Below, piece by piece: positions 10,205 to 20,813 of a DNA stretch of 64,000 bases. The stretch's first letter is position 1. Every line of letters begins with the position of its first letter. The notes beneath the pieces are model-generated. The model had not been told where the DNA came from and did no database searches. It saw only the letters and a list, made by a program, of their open reading frames with translations. A program made the position numbers and the translations under genes. Where the stretch lies: NCBI GenBank assembly GCA_031772625.1, contig CM062819.1, forward strand, positions 1,236,511,897 to 1,236,575,896, written 5' to 3'. Source of the stretch: Pinus tabuliformis (lineage: Eukaryota > Streptophyta > Pinopsida > Pinales > Pinaceae).

Positions 10205-10307
10205 AGGCTAGGGAGGCTAATCCTTAGTCAAGAGTTTGGTCTGAAATAGTTACATAGAGTCTAACTGATTAGCAGCCATCAGTACATGATTTTTTGATAA
10301 CACAGAG

Positions 10308-11217
10308 GAAGAGCCCGACACAGCAGTACAGGAGCCTTTACCATTATGGTTTGATTCAGCTAGTGGTATTACATCAGTTGGCTCAGTAGGGCATCTCATG
10401 GGAGGAGTTCATCTCTCATGAGTTTTTCACAGCACCATCACCACCACATCCTGAGGTTATTCATGAGGAGGGAGGACCATCACAGCAGCATGACATCCCC
10501 GTCATTAGACATGTCAGCTCCTCACCTTTGGTTACTTATCAGAGAGGCCAGAGGGTCTTATTTGCAGCAGCCAGGCGAGTATTATCTCCACACCAGGTGG
10601 AAGGGGTCTCGCCTTCTTCATCGGCTCAGCGAGTGTTATCTCCACATCAGGTGGAAGGGGCCTCGCTTTCTTCAGCAGCACAGGTACCAGGGAAGGGAAA
10701 ACAACCCAAGATTGATGAGGGACCATCAGGTGTTCCGGATATAGAGCTTATTGATCTTGATGTCCGTTCTCCTAGCCGAGAGGCAAAGGAGATCACTCAG
10801 CACCTCAGAGCTGAAAATGATGCCTTGTAGAGGAGATTAGAGGGGGCACAATGGACCATCGCATACCTCGAGCAGCGCAACAAACAGTTGGAGGATGAGA
10901 AAGCACTTGATGAGCTGTGGAGGATTCGTAGTGAACGAACTTTGAACCGGAGAAGATCCGGTGATCTATTGCCCGCTGAGCGAGAGTCCATGCTCATCCA
11001 GGTAAATGCACACTTGGAGAGGCTGTTGGCTAAGGCCAACCAAGAGAAGAAATTGCTGAGGAACATGAAAAACCATTATTGGGCAAGAATGCATGTGTGC
11101 AAGGCAAAGATGAAAATGTTCCAAAGGCGGTTGGCCAAGGCACAAAAAGGGAGAAAGAGGCCCGATCCCCTCCATATCTTGGCTGAGGCCTCACTGAAGG
11201 ACCAAGGCACTAAATAG
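10308..11217 (+). pseudogene. Solo LTR-1 internal frame, C-terminal part (Pro/Ser-rich region and coiled coil)
   Basis: Right of solo LTR-2 the accessory frame of solo LTR-1 continues as low-complexity sequence: an acidic start, a His/Pro-rich part, and two copies of a VLSPHQVEG unit (about residues 20-40 of the frame at 10528). A helical, charged region then follows to 11217 (AYLEQRNKQLEDEK, LLAKANQEKKLLRNMKNH) that looks like a coiled coil, with a basic Arg/Lys tail. Its layout mirrors the second frame of solo LTR-2. It is broken in one or more places besides the insertion. Function unknown. Confidence 0.6.
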
Positions 11218-12582
11218 CCCATCCACAACACAAATCCCAAGAAATTTTGAAAATTTTGTGTCAATTTTGATTTTTCAGGCAATTTACAGGTTTTTGCTCA
11301 TTAATGGGTCTCACCCCCCGCGCGACCCTACATCATGGCAACTCCATTTTGCAAAAACTTAGCATTTACAGATTTTTCATGAGAAGTTACATATGCTCAT
11401 CAATGGACTTGAGATTTTATGAAGTTTTGGGCCTCCAGAAAGTCAAAAAACAAGCAAAAATTGACTTTCTGCCACATTTTTGAGTTGCAGAAAGCAGTCT
11501 TGGGAGATTGCAATTTTGGAGGGGCAAATGACCACCAAATTCAGAAATTCCAGTTGGGTTGGAAAGTAGACTCATAGACCTTTCCAACAAGCCTACTCTT
11601 GCTCAATTTTGACACCTGGAAGTGCCCCAAAAATGGTCCCAAAGGCGCACGACCCGTCAGGAAATGGCGCGCGACCCATCAGGCAAACTTCTCCAAATTT
11701 CAGTGTACAGCTCAGAAAAACGCAGTTTGACCCTGTTTGACTTTTTGGGGTGGATTATTATCCTATTTGATGTAATTAATGTACTTTATTGACACTTTTA
11801 CACTTATGTACCTCTTCTAGAAGATTCATTCATGAAAAAGGTGAAAATTAAATGAATGAATTGGTTTCCCAGCTTATAGAGGCAAGTTGTTTTGACTACC
11901 TAGTTTGTAGTGCTTAGTTTAGAAGTGGTTGAAACAGCTTCTAGGATAGTGAGCTCGACCCCTAGAGGCAAGGAAAGAGGTTGGCTTGCCTATATTATGT
12001 ATTTTCTTAATCATTTTCAGAGGTTGGAAGGTTGGACTCTTGAGGGATAAGCTATCATTGTATTATTCACTGTATCTCTGCAATTTTTGGCTAAGGAAGA
12101 CCAGGGTTTTGCAATCCTCTTTGGGATTCTTGTGGTTACATGTATTGATGGTGTGTTTCTCTATGTACCTGTAAGTGTGTTATGTGAATCATTTCCTTTC
12201 TTTCCCTTCTGCACATTAAACAAACGAAGTGTTAAAGTAAGAATTCATGACTGTCATGCTCTGCTTTTAAGTTTGTTTAATTTCAATGTTTTCTACTGTT
12301 TAAGGAGAATTCAAAGTTATTGTTTGCTCTCCTTAGCTCCTCACCTGTCATTCCTGACCATCCACCTCAATCAAAAGCATCAATACTGTCTCCTACCTCG
12401 CCCCAAATAACCCCCTACAGAAACTGTGTCCAATCCCCGCACCCAAAATTGCCATCCCCTCAATTTGCCACCAAAAACCCTAAAAAACCCCAAATCAACC
12501 TTTTTGATCAGTTTACTAGCCTAAAATCAGTGTTACCCTATTGGTCATCTCATTCCATTGAATATCTCACCGAGATAGACCG
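11218..12582 (+). other. Solo LTR-1 downstream non-coding part
   Basis: About 1.36 kb after the frame. It holds the CpG words at 11644-11682 and a stretch (11553-11660) alignable with the LTR at the right window end. A C-rich segment (12320-12500) of repeated CCCAAA/CCACC text follows. No convincing TATA box or gene seen. It should contain R and U5. Confidence 0.6.
11644..11682 (+). repeat. Two downstream copies of the CpG 17-mer of solo LTR-1
   Basis: Copies at 11644-11660 and 11666-11682, matching the array at 5213-5351 with one or two differences each. Confidence 0.85.
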
Positions 12583-12596
12583 GAGAGAGCCCTCTC
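12583..12596. promoter_or_regulatory. Conserved LTR 14-mer GAGAGAGCCCTCTC (solo LTR-1)
   Basis: Exact match to the solo LTR-2 copy; 92 bp from the LTR end. Confidence 0.75.
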
Positions 12597-12693
12597 CTGC
12601 CCCGTAGGGCTAGCTACGAGGCAGAGTGGTTTGATGTTACCTTGAGGTTTACCTTTCTCAGCCTGAGGTGAAATTTCAAGCGCTAACAGAACT

Positions 12694-13814
12694 TATATGC
12701 AAGTTAAAGAAGTCTATGTATGGGTTAAAACAGTCACCAAGGATGTGGTATCAGAAATTTGATACATTTATATGGGGACTTGGCTTCACTAGAAGCAAAG
12801 CAGATCACTGTGTGTATTTTAAATTAATTGGTGACCGTGTTATTTATTTGGTCTTGTATGTGGATGATATGTTCCAGGATTTGAAGACCCAATTGTCCTC
12901 CAAATTCGACATGAAATATCTTGGTGCTGTAAACTATATTTTGGGCATGGAAATTAAAAGAGATCGGACAAAAAGGAAGCTCTGGTTAAACCAGAGGAAG
13001 TATGTCGAGACAATATTGCAGAGTTTTAACATGCAGGATAGTAAACCGGTAAAGGTTCCTATTCCTGTAGGTGAGGTTATCTGCTGAACAGTGTCCCAAG
13101 ACACAAGAAGAGGAAGAGGACATGTCCCATGTTCCATATGCAAGTGCAGTTGGTAGCCTGATGTATGCAATGGTCTGTACTAGACCAGACATTGCACATG
13201 CAGTGGGAGTATTGAGTAGGTTTATGTCAAAATCGGGGAAGGAGCACTGGACAATAGTGAAGCGGGTTTTTAGGTATTTGCGTGGCACTAGTGATTATGG
13301 TTTGTGCTACCAAGGAAGATCAGGATTGGACAGAATGTTGGATATTCATGGCTTTGTTGATGCAGACTGGGCTGGAGATCTGGATCAGAGAAGATCTACA
13401 AGTGGGCATGTGTTTAACCTATTTGGAGGTGCAGTCAGTTGGATGAGTAAGAAACAATCTGTAGTGGCACTATCAACTACAGAGGCAGAATACATGGCAG
13501 CCACTCATGCAAGCAAGGAAGCAATTTAGTTGCAGAGATTGTGTTCATGTATGGGGTTAGTACAGGGAGTTATAAGGATAGACTGTGACAACCAAAGTGC
13601 AATTTTCTTGGCAAAGAACCCCGCATATCATTCAAAGACAAAGCACATTGATGTTCAGTATCACTTTGTGAGGGATATGATAGAAGACAAAAAGGTGTCG
13701 CTGGTAAAGGTGGAAACTTTGAAGAATATTGCCGATGCATTGACAAAATCTGTGAGCTCTGAGAACTTCTCTTGGTGTAGAGAGACAATGGGCATTTTAG
13801 GGCTAGAAAAATAA
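12694..13814 (+). pseudogene. Copia-A reverse transcriptase (second part) and RNase H
   Basis: Right of solo LTR-1 the RT resumes with LKKSMYGLKQSPRMWYQKFD and the catalytic LYVDDMF near 12850-12870. RNase H follows, with RPDIAHAVGVLSRFM, FVDADWAGDLDQRRSTSGHVF, STTEAEYMAA, DCDNQSAIFLAKNP and KTKHIDVQYHFVRD. The order and spacing are those of the Copia pol C-terminus. A purine-rich tract (about 13850-13863) precedes the 3' LTR. It is fossil sequence with a few breaks here. Confidence 0.92.
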
Positions 13815-13863
13815 CTAAGCTCTCTTATGGCCCCCTATGGAAAGAAAACAACAAGTGGGAGAA

Positions 13864-14290
13864 TTTTGGGTAGTGTTATGTTCTTTCCACGTAGTTAACA
13901 GGGGGTTTGAGGGGCACTTGTAACCCCACTTTATGGGGTCTGGGGCAGCGCCCCGGAAAATTTTGGTTTTGGACCCTACGTTAGGTTGGGTAGACCCACC
14001 TATGGTTTTGTGCATGATTTTCGCACATGTTTTTTGGACGTGATGGTTTTCGGTCCATGGTATTGGACGCGATGGTTTTCAGACCATGGTATTGGATGCT
14101 TCGACATGTATAAATATGTATTGTAATATTGAAAGGAACATAATGAAAAATCAAGCTGGTAGTCCTGGTTTTGGTATCCAGGGGAAAATCTCTGTGTATA
14201 TGTGTTTTATGTGTTATGCTCTCGCATTATTTATTTTCTATGTTTTAGAATTCGTATGCAGGTACTTTCTGTACGGGGTTAAAACCTACA
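13864..14290 (+). repeat. Copia-A 3' LTR
   Basis: 427 bp and 29 bp shorter than the 5' LTR. The difference is exactly one unit of the U3 repeat (two copies here, 14034-14091). TATA box at 14109-14116. It ends AACCTACA before the TSD CTGAC. Confidence 0.95.
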
Positions 14291-15398
14291 CTGACCCAAT
14301 ACTGAAGATCCCTCCTGATGTGCTCTTCCTGTTGGATGGACTCCCTACCCAATTTGCATCGGTGAAGCCTTGAAGCTTCACTCCCTCTGTTCGTTTATAC
14401 CATAATCCATACTGAGTAGTGCCTCTGAGGTATCTCAAAATATGCTTTGCTGCCTTCCATTACAAATTGGTAGGTCTAACCATCGCTTGACTAAGCTGGT
14501 TAACTACATATCATATATCCGGTTGTGTGTTCACCAAATACATGAGTGAACTCACAAGCTTCCTGTAAACAATAGCTTCCACTGTTTCCCTTGAAGTAGA
14601 ATCCTCCTTCCTCCAGTTACCTGCTTGAGGAGTCTCCATTGGTTTGCTTCTCTCCATGCATAACCTCTTGAGTATCTCGTTGGCATACTTTCCCTGAGAC
14701 ACAATCAATTCCCCATCACCTTGCCATACTTCCATGCCTAGAAAGTAATGCATGAGCCTCATGTCCTTCATCTCAAACTCTCTTGCAAGATCTTCCTTGC
14801 AAGACTTGATCAGCTGATCATCACATGTCAAAATGAAATCGTCGATATATAACACAATGATCAACAATTTACCTTCCACCACTATGTGGTACATGTTTGC
14901 ATCTGCTTCACTCTTGGTGAAACCCAACCTACAGAAGTAGCTATTGATCCTAGTGTACCAAACACGAGGTTCTTACTTCAGCCCATACAATGCTCTCTTG
15001 AGCTGACACACATGTGACTCATGGTCGAAGGTCTCAAAACCTTCAGATTGCTTTATGTACACCTCTTCCTTAATCATGCCATTAAGGAAGGTTGTCTTTA
15101 CATCCGTCTGATGTATCTTCCAACACATCTATGCTGATAGTGCCAATATAGATCTAATTGATGAGTACCTTGAAACAAGAGAAAATGTCTCATCATAGTC
15201 AATCCCCTCTGCCTGTGAAAATCCATGGGCCACAAACTTGGCCTTATGCTTCTCCACACTACCATCTGTAACTTGCTTTACCTTGTAAAACCATCGGGAA
15301 CTCACCACTAACTTGTCCTCCGGTCTTGGGACCACATCCCAAACACTGTTATGAACTTCAAATTCTCCTCTAGCATATTGTCTTCAGCTCTGATACCA
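14291..15398 (-). pseudogene. Copia-C pol, RT region reaching almost to its PBS
   Basis: The minus strand encodes Copia RT: MVPRPEDKLVVSSRWFYKVK and a YDETFSLVSRYSSIRS block at 15129-15335, then IIVLYIDDFILTCDDQ and FEMKDMRLMHYFLGME at 14511-14927. This continues at 1131 beyond Copia-A. Between RT and the PBS (15387-15398) only about 50 bp of linker remain, so gag, protease and integrase are missing in this copy. It is broken. Confidence 0.88.
15387..15398 (-). promoter_or_regulatory. Copia-C primer-binding site
   Basis: The plus strand reads GCTCTGATACCA, whose complement TGGTATCAGAGC is the standard Copia tRNA-iMet PBS. It abuts the Copia-C 5' LTR. Confidence 0.9.
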
Positions 15399-15689
15399 TG
15401 TAGATTTTCTTGTAGATTCATAGCTCATGTAATGTACTAAAACACAAGACAAGAATCTACTATACTCCTTAAACAATGGAAACCAATAGATCAATGAAAA
15501 CAATAATTGACAAGAGGAAGATAATCAAAGACGCATAACACACTTTTTATCTGGGGAAATCTAGTCCTTAAAACCTCGAATATATATTGCATTAATCATA
15601 AATCTGACTGATAATACAAAGCTTATTCACACTAGAACAATTCGTGCACAAGTGTGATCAACTCTCTCCCTCACAAGCCCATTATAGCC
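15399..15689 (-). repeat. Copia-C 5' LTR, left piece
   Basis: Starts TGTAGATTTTC (plus strand) and runs to the Copia-B insertion. It continues at 54389-54970. The whole LTR is about 870 bp. Confidence 0.9.
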
Positions 15690-16102
15690 TGTTAGGTTGT
15701 ATTATATTCTTTCCACGATTAGCCCCAATAGTTAAACCAGGGGGTTATGGGGGGGGGGGGGGAGCCCCCCTTCATTGTGCAGATGCGCAGAGGGGGGTGG
15801 TTAGTCCCCCTCTATGGGGTCCAGGGCAGCGCCCTGTGGAAATTTTTTTTTGGTCCCGTGGTTTTGTGCATGGTTTTGGGAGCGATGGTTTTCGGTCCAT
15901 GGTATTGGATGCTTCAACATGTATATATATGTATTGTAACATTGAAAGGAACATAATGAAAAATCAATCTAGTAGTCCTGATTTTGGGATCTAGGGAAAA
16001 TCTCTGTGTGTATTTGTTTTATGTGTTATGCTCTCACCATTGTTTATTTTCTGTTTTTAGAATTTGTATGCAGGTAATTTCTGTATGGGGTGAAAACCTA
16101 CA
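15690..16102 (+). repeat. Copia-B 5' LTR
   Basis: 413 bp, TGTTAGGTTG...AAACCTACA. It holds a run of 14 G at 15749-15762 followed by a run of C, and one unit of the 29-bp repeat next to a TATATATA box at 15922. Confidence 0.93.
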
Positions 16103-16104
16103 TT

Positions 16105-16116
16105 TGGTATCAGAGC
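16105..16116 (+). promoter_or_regulatory. Copia-B primer-binding site
   Basis: TGGTATCAGAGC, an exact Copia tRNA-iMet-type PBS, two bases after the LTR. Confidence 0.9.
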
Positions 16117-16224
16117 TGTTTTGGCTCTAAGGGGACACCTTTGTTGCTGAGGGGTTTTGCTCGGGCTTGTGGTAGACCCTGTTCAGTGGGAGATCTACAG
16201 GATCGATTCTGGTGGTGAAAGAAG

Positions 16225-17080
16225 ATGGCAAGCAGTGGAAAGATAGAGATCGAGAAATTTAATGGTCAGAGTTTTTAGTTATGGAAACTCAATATGGAGG
16301 ATCTGTTGGTGGATAAATATCAGTGGATCGCGGTAGATTTGGATACTAAACCAACGGGAGTGTCCGATGAAGAATGGAAGAAGTTGGATTGGAAGGAAAA
16401 GAGAACAATAAAATTGTTTGTCTCAGATTTAATATTGCTGAATGTATCAAGGGAAGCTACGACAAAGATTTTGTGGGACAAGTTAGGGACTTTGTACCAA
16501 TCTAAGTCTCTGGTGTATAAACTGTTCCTATGGAAAAAGCTATATAACCTGAGGATGAAATATGGAGACTTGGTGACAGAGCATATGAACACATTTAATA
16601 CTGTGGTAAGTCAGTTATTATCTATTGATATTAAAATTTCAGATGAAGATAAGTGCATCAGTTTGTTGTGTTCTCTACTAGATTCGTGGCATAGTCTGGT
16701 TATTGCAATAGGTAGCAATGCAACTGCCTTGCAGTATGATGAAATAGTCTCATCCTTGCTAACGAAGGAAATGAGATGGAAAATATGGAGAGCCAGAATG
16801 GTGATGTCTTGTCTGTACAAGGACGGTCCCAGAACAGAAACAAAAATAAGTCATCGAGTGGGAGAAATAAATCTAGAGGGAGATCTAAATCTCCAACAAA
16901 ACCTGTAAAGGTATGTTGGAAATGCGGAAAGGAAGGGCACTACAAAAGGGACTGTAAATCTAAAGCTCCTGAGAAAGGAAAGGGATCTCATGATTCTCCT
17001 TCTACAGAGGCAAAAACCACCTCAGATGAAGGTGGGGATGTGTACTTGGCTTCTTCTTCAAGTACACATGTAGATCATGA
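16225..17080 (+). pseudogene. Copia-B gag
   Basis: Starts MASSGKIEIEKFNG as in Copia-A, with the same capsid-like region and a Ser/Arg/Lys-rich linker. A canonical CCHC knuckle follows near 16915-16955 (CWKCGKEGHYKRDC). Structural protein of the particle and RNA binding. Fossil copy with several breaks. Confidence 0.9.
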
Positions 17081-18344
17081 GGCATGGGTTATTGACTCAG
17101 GTGCATCCTTTCACTTCACTCCCCATAGCGAGCTGTTCTACGAGTATGAGAAATACGATGGTGGTGATGTCTTCTTAGGGGATGATAGGAAGGCTAGAAT
17201 TTTTGGTCGTGGAAAAGTAAAATTAAAGTTGCAAGGTGGAAGGATTAGAACACTTTCGGGTGTTCTACATATTCCTGCATTGGCCAGAAATCCGATTTCT
17301 GTAAGCAAGCTGGATGATGCAGGTTTAAAAACAATGTTCGAGAAGGATACCTACAATATAGTTCGGGGAGCACTGGTATTGATGCAGGGAGTTTGGATTG
17401 GAACTCTGTACAAGCTGCAAGGTAGCACTGTTGTTGATGGGTGGAATAGTTCTATGGTTCCTGAAAGTGGATCAGAAAATCTAGTGGTCTATGGAGAAAA
17501 GAACATGCTATGGCATCAAAGGCTTGGACATATTGGAGAGAAGGGCCTTAAAATACTTCATGGTAAAGTTATGGTAGAAGGTATGACTAATAGCTCTCTG
17601 GATTTTGATTTTTGTGAAAATTGTGTATATGGGAAGCAAAATCGGGCGAGTTTCCCCTCTGGTGGTAAGAGGGCGAAGCAAATATTAGAGCTTGTGCACA
17701 CTGATGTGTTTGGGCCTATGAAGGTTCAATCACTGGGTAAGTCTATGTACTATGTATCATTTATAAATGACTTTTCAAGGAATACATGGATATATTTCCT
17801 CAAGAAGAAATCTAAATTCTTTGACAGGTTTAAAGAATTTAAGGCTTTGGTGGAAAACCAGACAAAGAAGAAGATAAAGGTGTTGAGGACAGATAACGGT
17901 GGAGAATTTTGCAAGAAGGAATTTGAAGAGTTCTGCAAGAAGTGTGGTATAGCATGAAATAATGCTACTCCATACACACCTCAGCAAAATGGAGTTGCAT
18001 AAAGAATGAACAAGACATTGATGGAAAGGGCAAGAAGCATGCTTCATTGTGCTGGGTTAGGACAATAATTCTGGGCAGAGGCGGTGGAGACTGCATGTTA
18101 CCTGGTCAATAGATCACCTTCATCAGCGTTGGAGGGTAAGACTCCACAAGAAGTATGGATTGGTAAGAAACCCTCTCTTTCACATATGAGGGTATTTGGA
18201 TGTGATGCATATGTACATGTTCCAAAGGAGAAAAGAACAAAGTTGGATAATAAATCTGGAAAGTGCATCTTTATTGGGTATAAGGATGGCTTAAAGGGTT
18301 ATAAGCTTTGGAACCCAGTAACAAGGAAGGTTGTGTACAACTGA
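17081..18344 (+). pseudogene. Copia-B protease, GAG-pre-integrase and integrase
   Basis: The long reading includes VIDSGASFHFTP (protease), LWHQRLGHIGEKGL and [14 protein letters not shown] (pre-integrase and zinc region), then [22 protein letters not shown] and RTDNGGEF (integrase core). The C-terminal block VFGCDAYVHVPKEKR follows. The first 390 codons or so of this stretch, including the knuckle, are a single open frame. The remainder is broken. Confidence 0.9.
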
Positions 18345-18593
18345 GATGTGGTGTTCAGAGAGGTGAAAGATGTTATTAAACACGAATTCCAGCCAAAGGA
18401 ACCTGAGAAGACAAAGTTTGAGCTTAAGGAGGAAGAATCAAACTCTACAGTAGAAGAGGAATCAGAAGATGAAGAGTCATAAACTCCGGTTGTGAGAAGA
18501 TCAGTTTGAGAAAGAAGGCAATCAGAAAGGTATAATCCATCTGATTTCTGTTCAAATTTTTCTTTATCTATTACTGATGATGATCCCAGAACT

Positions 18594-19350
18594 GTGAAGG
18601 AAGCACTAGACTCAGAGGATGGCAAACTTTGGAAAGAGGCCATGGTTGATGAAATGGCATCTTTGCACAAAAATGAGGCTTGGGATCTAGTGGAGTTTCC
18701 GGCTGGAAGGAAATCCATTGGAAGCAAATGGGTGTTCAGGAAGAAGATGAATGTAGAAGGAAAGGTGGAGAAATACAAAGCTCGGTTCATAGCAAAAGGT
18801 TATTCCCAGGTGTTGGGAATTGATTTTGGTGATATTTTTTTCTCCTGTTGCCAAGATAGCTTCTATTAGATTACTTTTATCTGTTGCTACTGCTTTTGAT
18901 TTTGAGGTAGAACACATGGATGTGAAGAAAACATTTCTTCACGGGGATATAGAAGAAGAGATCTACATGAAGAAAGCTAAAGGCTTTGCAGTGAAGGGTA
19001 AGAAAGAATTGGTATGCAAGTTAAAAAATTCTATGTATGGGTTAAAATAGTCACCAAGGATGTGGTATCAGAAATTTGATACATTTATAGGGGGACTTGG
19101 CTTCACTAGAAGCAAAGCAGATCACTATGTGTATTTTAAATTAATTGGTGACCATGTTATTTATCTTGTCTTGTATGTGGATGATATGTTTCTGGTTGGA
19201 AATGACAAAGAAATTATCCAGGATTTGAAGACCCAATTGTCCTCCAAATTTGACATGAAAGTTCTTGGTGCTGAAAACTATATTTTGGGCATGGAAAGTA
19301 AAAGAGATCGGGAAAGGAAGAAGCTCTGGTTAAACTAGAGGAAGTATGTC
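18594..19350 (+). pseudogene. Copia-B reverse transcriptase
   Basis: NEAWDLVEFPAGRKSIGSKW, HMDVKKTFLHGDIEEEIYM, MWYQKFDTFIGGLGFTRSKA and LYVDDMFLVGND show the Copia RT in order. It is collinear with Copia-A. Fossil. Confidence 0.9.
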
Positions 19351-19359
19351 GAGACAATA

Positions 19360-19905
19360 TTGCAGAGGTTTAATATGCAGGATAGTAAATCGGTGAAGGT
19401 TCCTATTCCTGTAGGTGTAAAGTTATCTGCCGAACAATGTCCCAAGGCACAAGAAGAGGAAGAGGACATGTACCGTGTTCCATATGCAAGTGCATTCGGT
19501 AGCCTGATGTATTCGATGGTCTGTGCTGGACTAGACATTTCACATGCAGTGGGAGTATTGAGCGGGTTTATGTCAAAACCATGGAAGGAGCATTGGACAA
19601 CAATGAAGCGAGTTTTCAGGTATTTGCGTGGCACTAGTGATTATGGTTTGTGCTACCAAGGAAGACTAGGATTGGACAAAGTTTTGGATATCCGTGGCTT
19701 TGTTGATGCAGACTGGGCTAGAGATCTAGATTAGAGAAGATCTACAAGTGGGTATGTGTTTAACCTATTTGGAGGTGCAGTTAGTTGGATGAGTAAGAAA
19801 CAATCTGTGGTGGCACTATCAACTACAAAGGCAGAATACATGGCAAACACTCATGAAAGCATGGAATCAATTTGGTTACAGAGATTGTGTACAAGTATGG
19901 GGTTA
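19360..19905 (+). pseudogene. Copia-B RNase H, part before Gypsy-B
   Basis: HAVGVLSGFM, RVFRYLRGTSDYGLCYQG and FVDADWA show the Copia RNase H. The sequence stops at the target GGTTA (19901-19905) and resumes at 53713. Confidence 0.9.
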
Positions 19906-20392
19906 TGTTACAGATCCATTTGGTAACATCAAATCCCAACATTCAGATCAATGTATTAGATCTCTTCAAATCCTAATTTCAATTGCTTCATACCCTAGAC
20001 AAGTCACCCCTTTGAATGCCTCCTTCCCAGACAATTTCATGACTTGAAGACATCTAGAAATAGTCTCTAGAGGGACAAGCACAGGTAAGCCCTTGTAAAG
20101 GTGAGTTGCAGAGCAGTTGAGTCCACTGCCAGGGTTCTCTACAGAGCACTTAGGCTTCCTTTCACTTGCATTGGGCGAGAATGAGCGAAATTCACATAGG
20201 GTTTGGGGAATATTCTTATCTTTTGGAGTCATCTAGAAGGTTCCCTCACTTATCAACTCCTATGAGATCAAAAATGGATGAGGAATGAGTTAATGTGCAT
20301 CCTATCCTCTCATCCCTTCCTCCATGGAACTAATTCTAAGTATGGAAGGCCATTCAATGCCACCATTTATGACAAAACCTCCTTCATCTTCC

Positions 20393-20400
20393 TATAAATT
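20393..20400 (+). promoter_or_regulatory. Gypsy-B LTR TATA box
   Basis: TATAAATT, conserved at 53159-53166 in the 3' LTR. Confidence 0.65.
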
Positions 20401-20734
20401 GACCACTCATCTAAGTGATTAGGGGCTGGATTATGTTGAATTGCAAGGAGATAATGTTGCTATGAGATTTGGCTTTGAAGCAAGTATTGTAATGCTACAA
20501 GTTTGTCATGCTTTTGATGTGATGTGGATGGGATCAAAGCTGGAGGAATGGCTTTGAATCAGACACCAATGGTTGTATTTCCTTCTTATATCTAATAAAG
20601 TGTTTGAACATTTTTTCCCATATGTTTGTATTGTTTCATAATGCTTATATGTGTGCATTGTATCTGATTCCTTTCACTTATATTCAATAGATCGTATGCT
20701 TTGGTCGGTTCTTTGTTTTCTGTTGTGTTTGCAG

Positions 20735-20813
20735 GGTACTTCTCAAGCGTATTAAGTACAGGAAAGAGCGACAGGATCGATACAAGGGAGACGAGAGGAA
20801 AGCGGAACTACAA
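20735..20813 (+). other. Exon-like 79-bp cassette in Gypsy-B LTR
   Basis: It is preceded by a T-rich stretch ending GTGTTTGCAG and followed by CAA/GTAGGT, strong matches to plant 3' and 5' splice sites. The 3' LTR copy at 53501-53579 has the same length and both sites. It may be a leader exon in spliced transcripts. Inference only. Confidence 0.45.

Larger units (their letters stand above)
6566..10302 (+). mobile_element. Solo LTR-2: 3.74 kb solo LTR carrying a protein frame, nested in solo LTR-1
   Basis: It starts TGTTATCA and ends TGATAACA, an eight-base inverted match, with a perfect TSD CAGAG (6561-6565, 10303-10307). No second copy of its ends, no PBS and no gag-pol are present, so a solo LTR is the simplest reading. 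It contains reiterated TTTCGTAGCGC words, two consecutive reading frames (7266-7937, 7986-8939), a 34-bp perfect palindrome, a TATA box at 9734 downstream of the frames, and the 14-mer GAGAGAGCCCTCTC 98 bp from the end. It interrupts the frame of solo LTR-1, so it is younger than that copy. Confidence 0.87.
4495..12688 (+). mobile_element. Solo LTR-1: very long solo LTR (about 4.45 kb without its own insertion) carrying a protein frame
   Basis: It is inserted in the RT of Copia-A. It starts TGTTAG and ends CTAACA, with a perfect 5-bp TSD GAACT (4490-4494, 12689-12693). No second LTR, PBS or pol is seen, so it fits a solo LTR. Solo LTR-2 (6566-10302) is nested inside. Removing that and its duplication leaves about 4452 bp. 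It contains eight copies of a CpG-rich 17-mer, a TATA box at 5621, a reading frame split by solo LTR-2, and near its end the 14-mer GAGAGAGCCCTCTC shared with Gypsy-A, solo LTR-2 and the LTR at 62495. From the shared LTR ends I infer a Gypsy family related to Gypsy-A. Confidence 0.85.
1132..14290 (+). mobile_element. Copia-A: full-length Ty1/Copia element (Tnt1/Tork-like), interrupted by solo LTR-1
   Basis: LTRs at 1132-1587 and 13864-14290 flank a tRNA-iMet-type PBS, gag, protease, integrase, RT and RNase H in Copia order. The 5-bp TSD CTGAC is perfect at 1127-1131 and 14291-14295. Without the 8.2 kb nested insertion (4495-12688) it is about 5 kb, the usual size for the family. The coding region is broken, with roughly half a dozen or more breaks in addition to the insertion. 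The two LTRs differ at about 10 positions in the first 195 bp, which suggests an insertion old enough for about 5 percent divergence. Gag start and zinc-knuckle style fit Tnt1/Tork-like elements. Copia-B is a close relative. Confidence 0.95.

Noticed and set aside
4490-12697. Mutator-like DNA transposon with a 9-bp target duplication
   Set aside because: AGAACTTGT/AGAACTTAT could be read that way, but inverted ends extend only six bases, and the TG...CA termini plus the shared LTR 14-mer favour an LTR with TSD GAACT.
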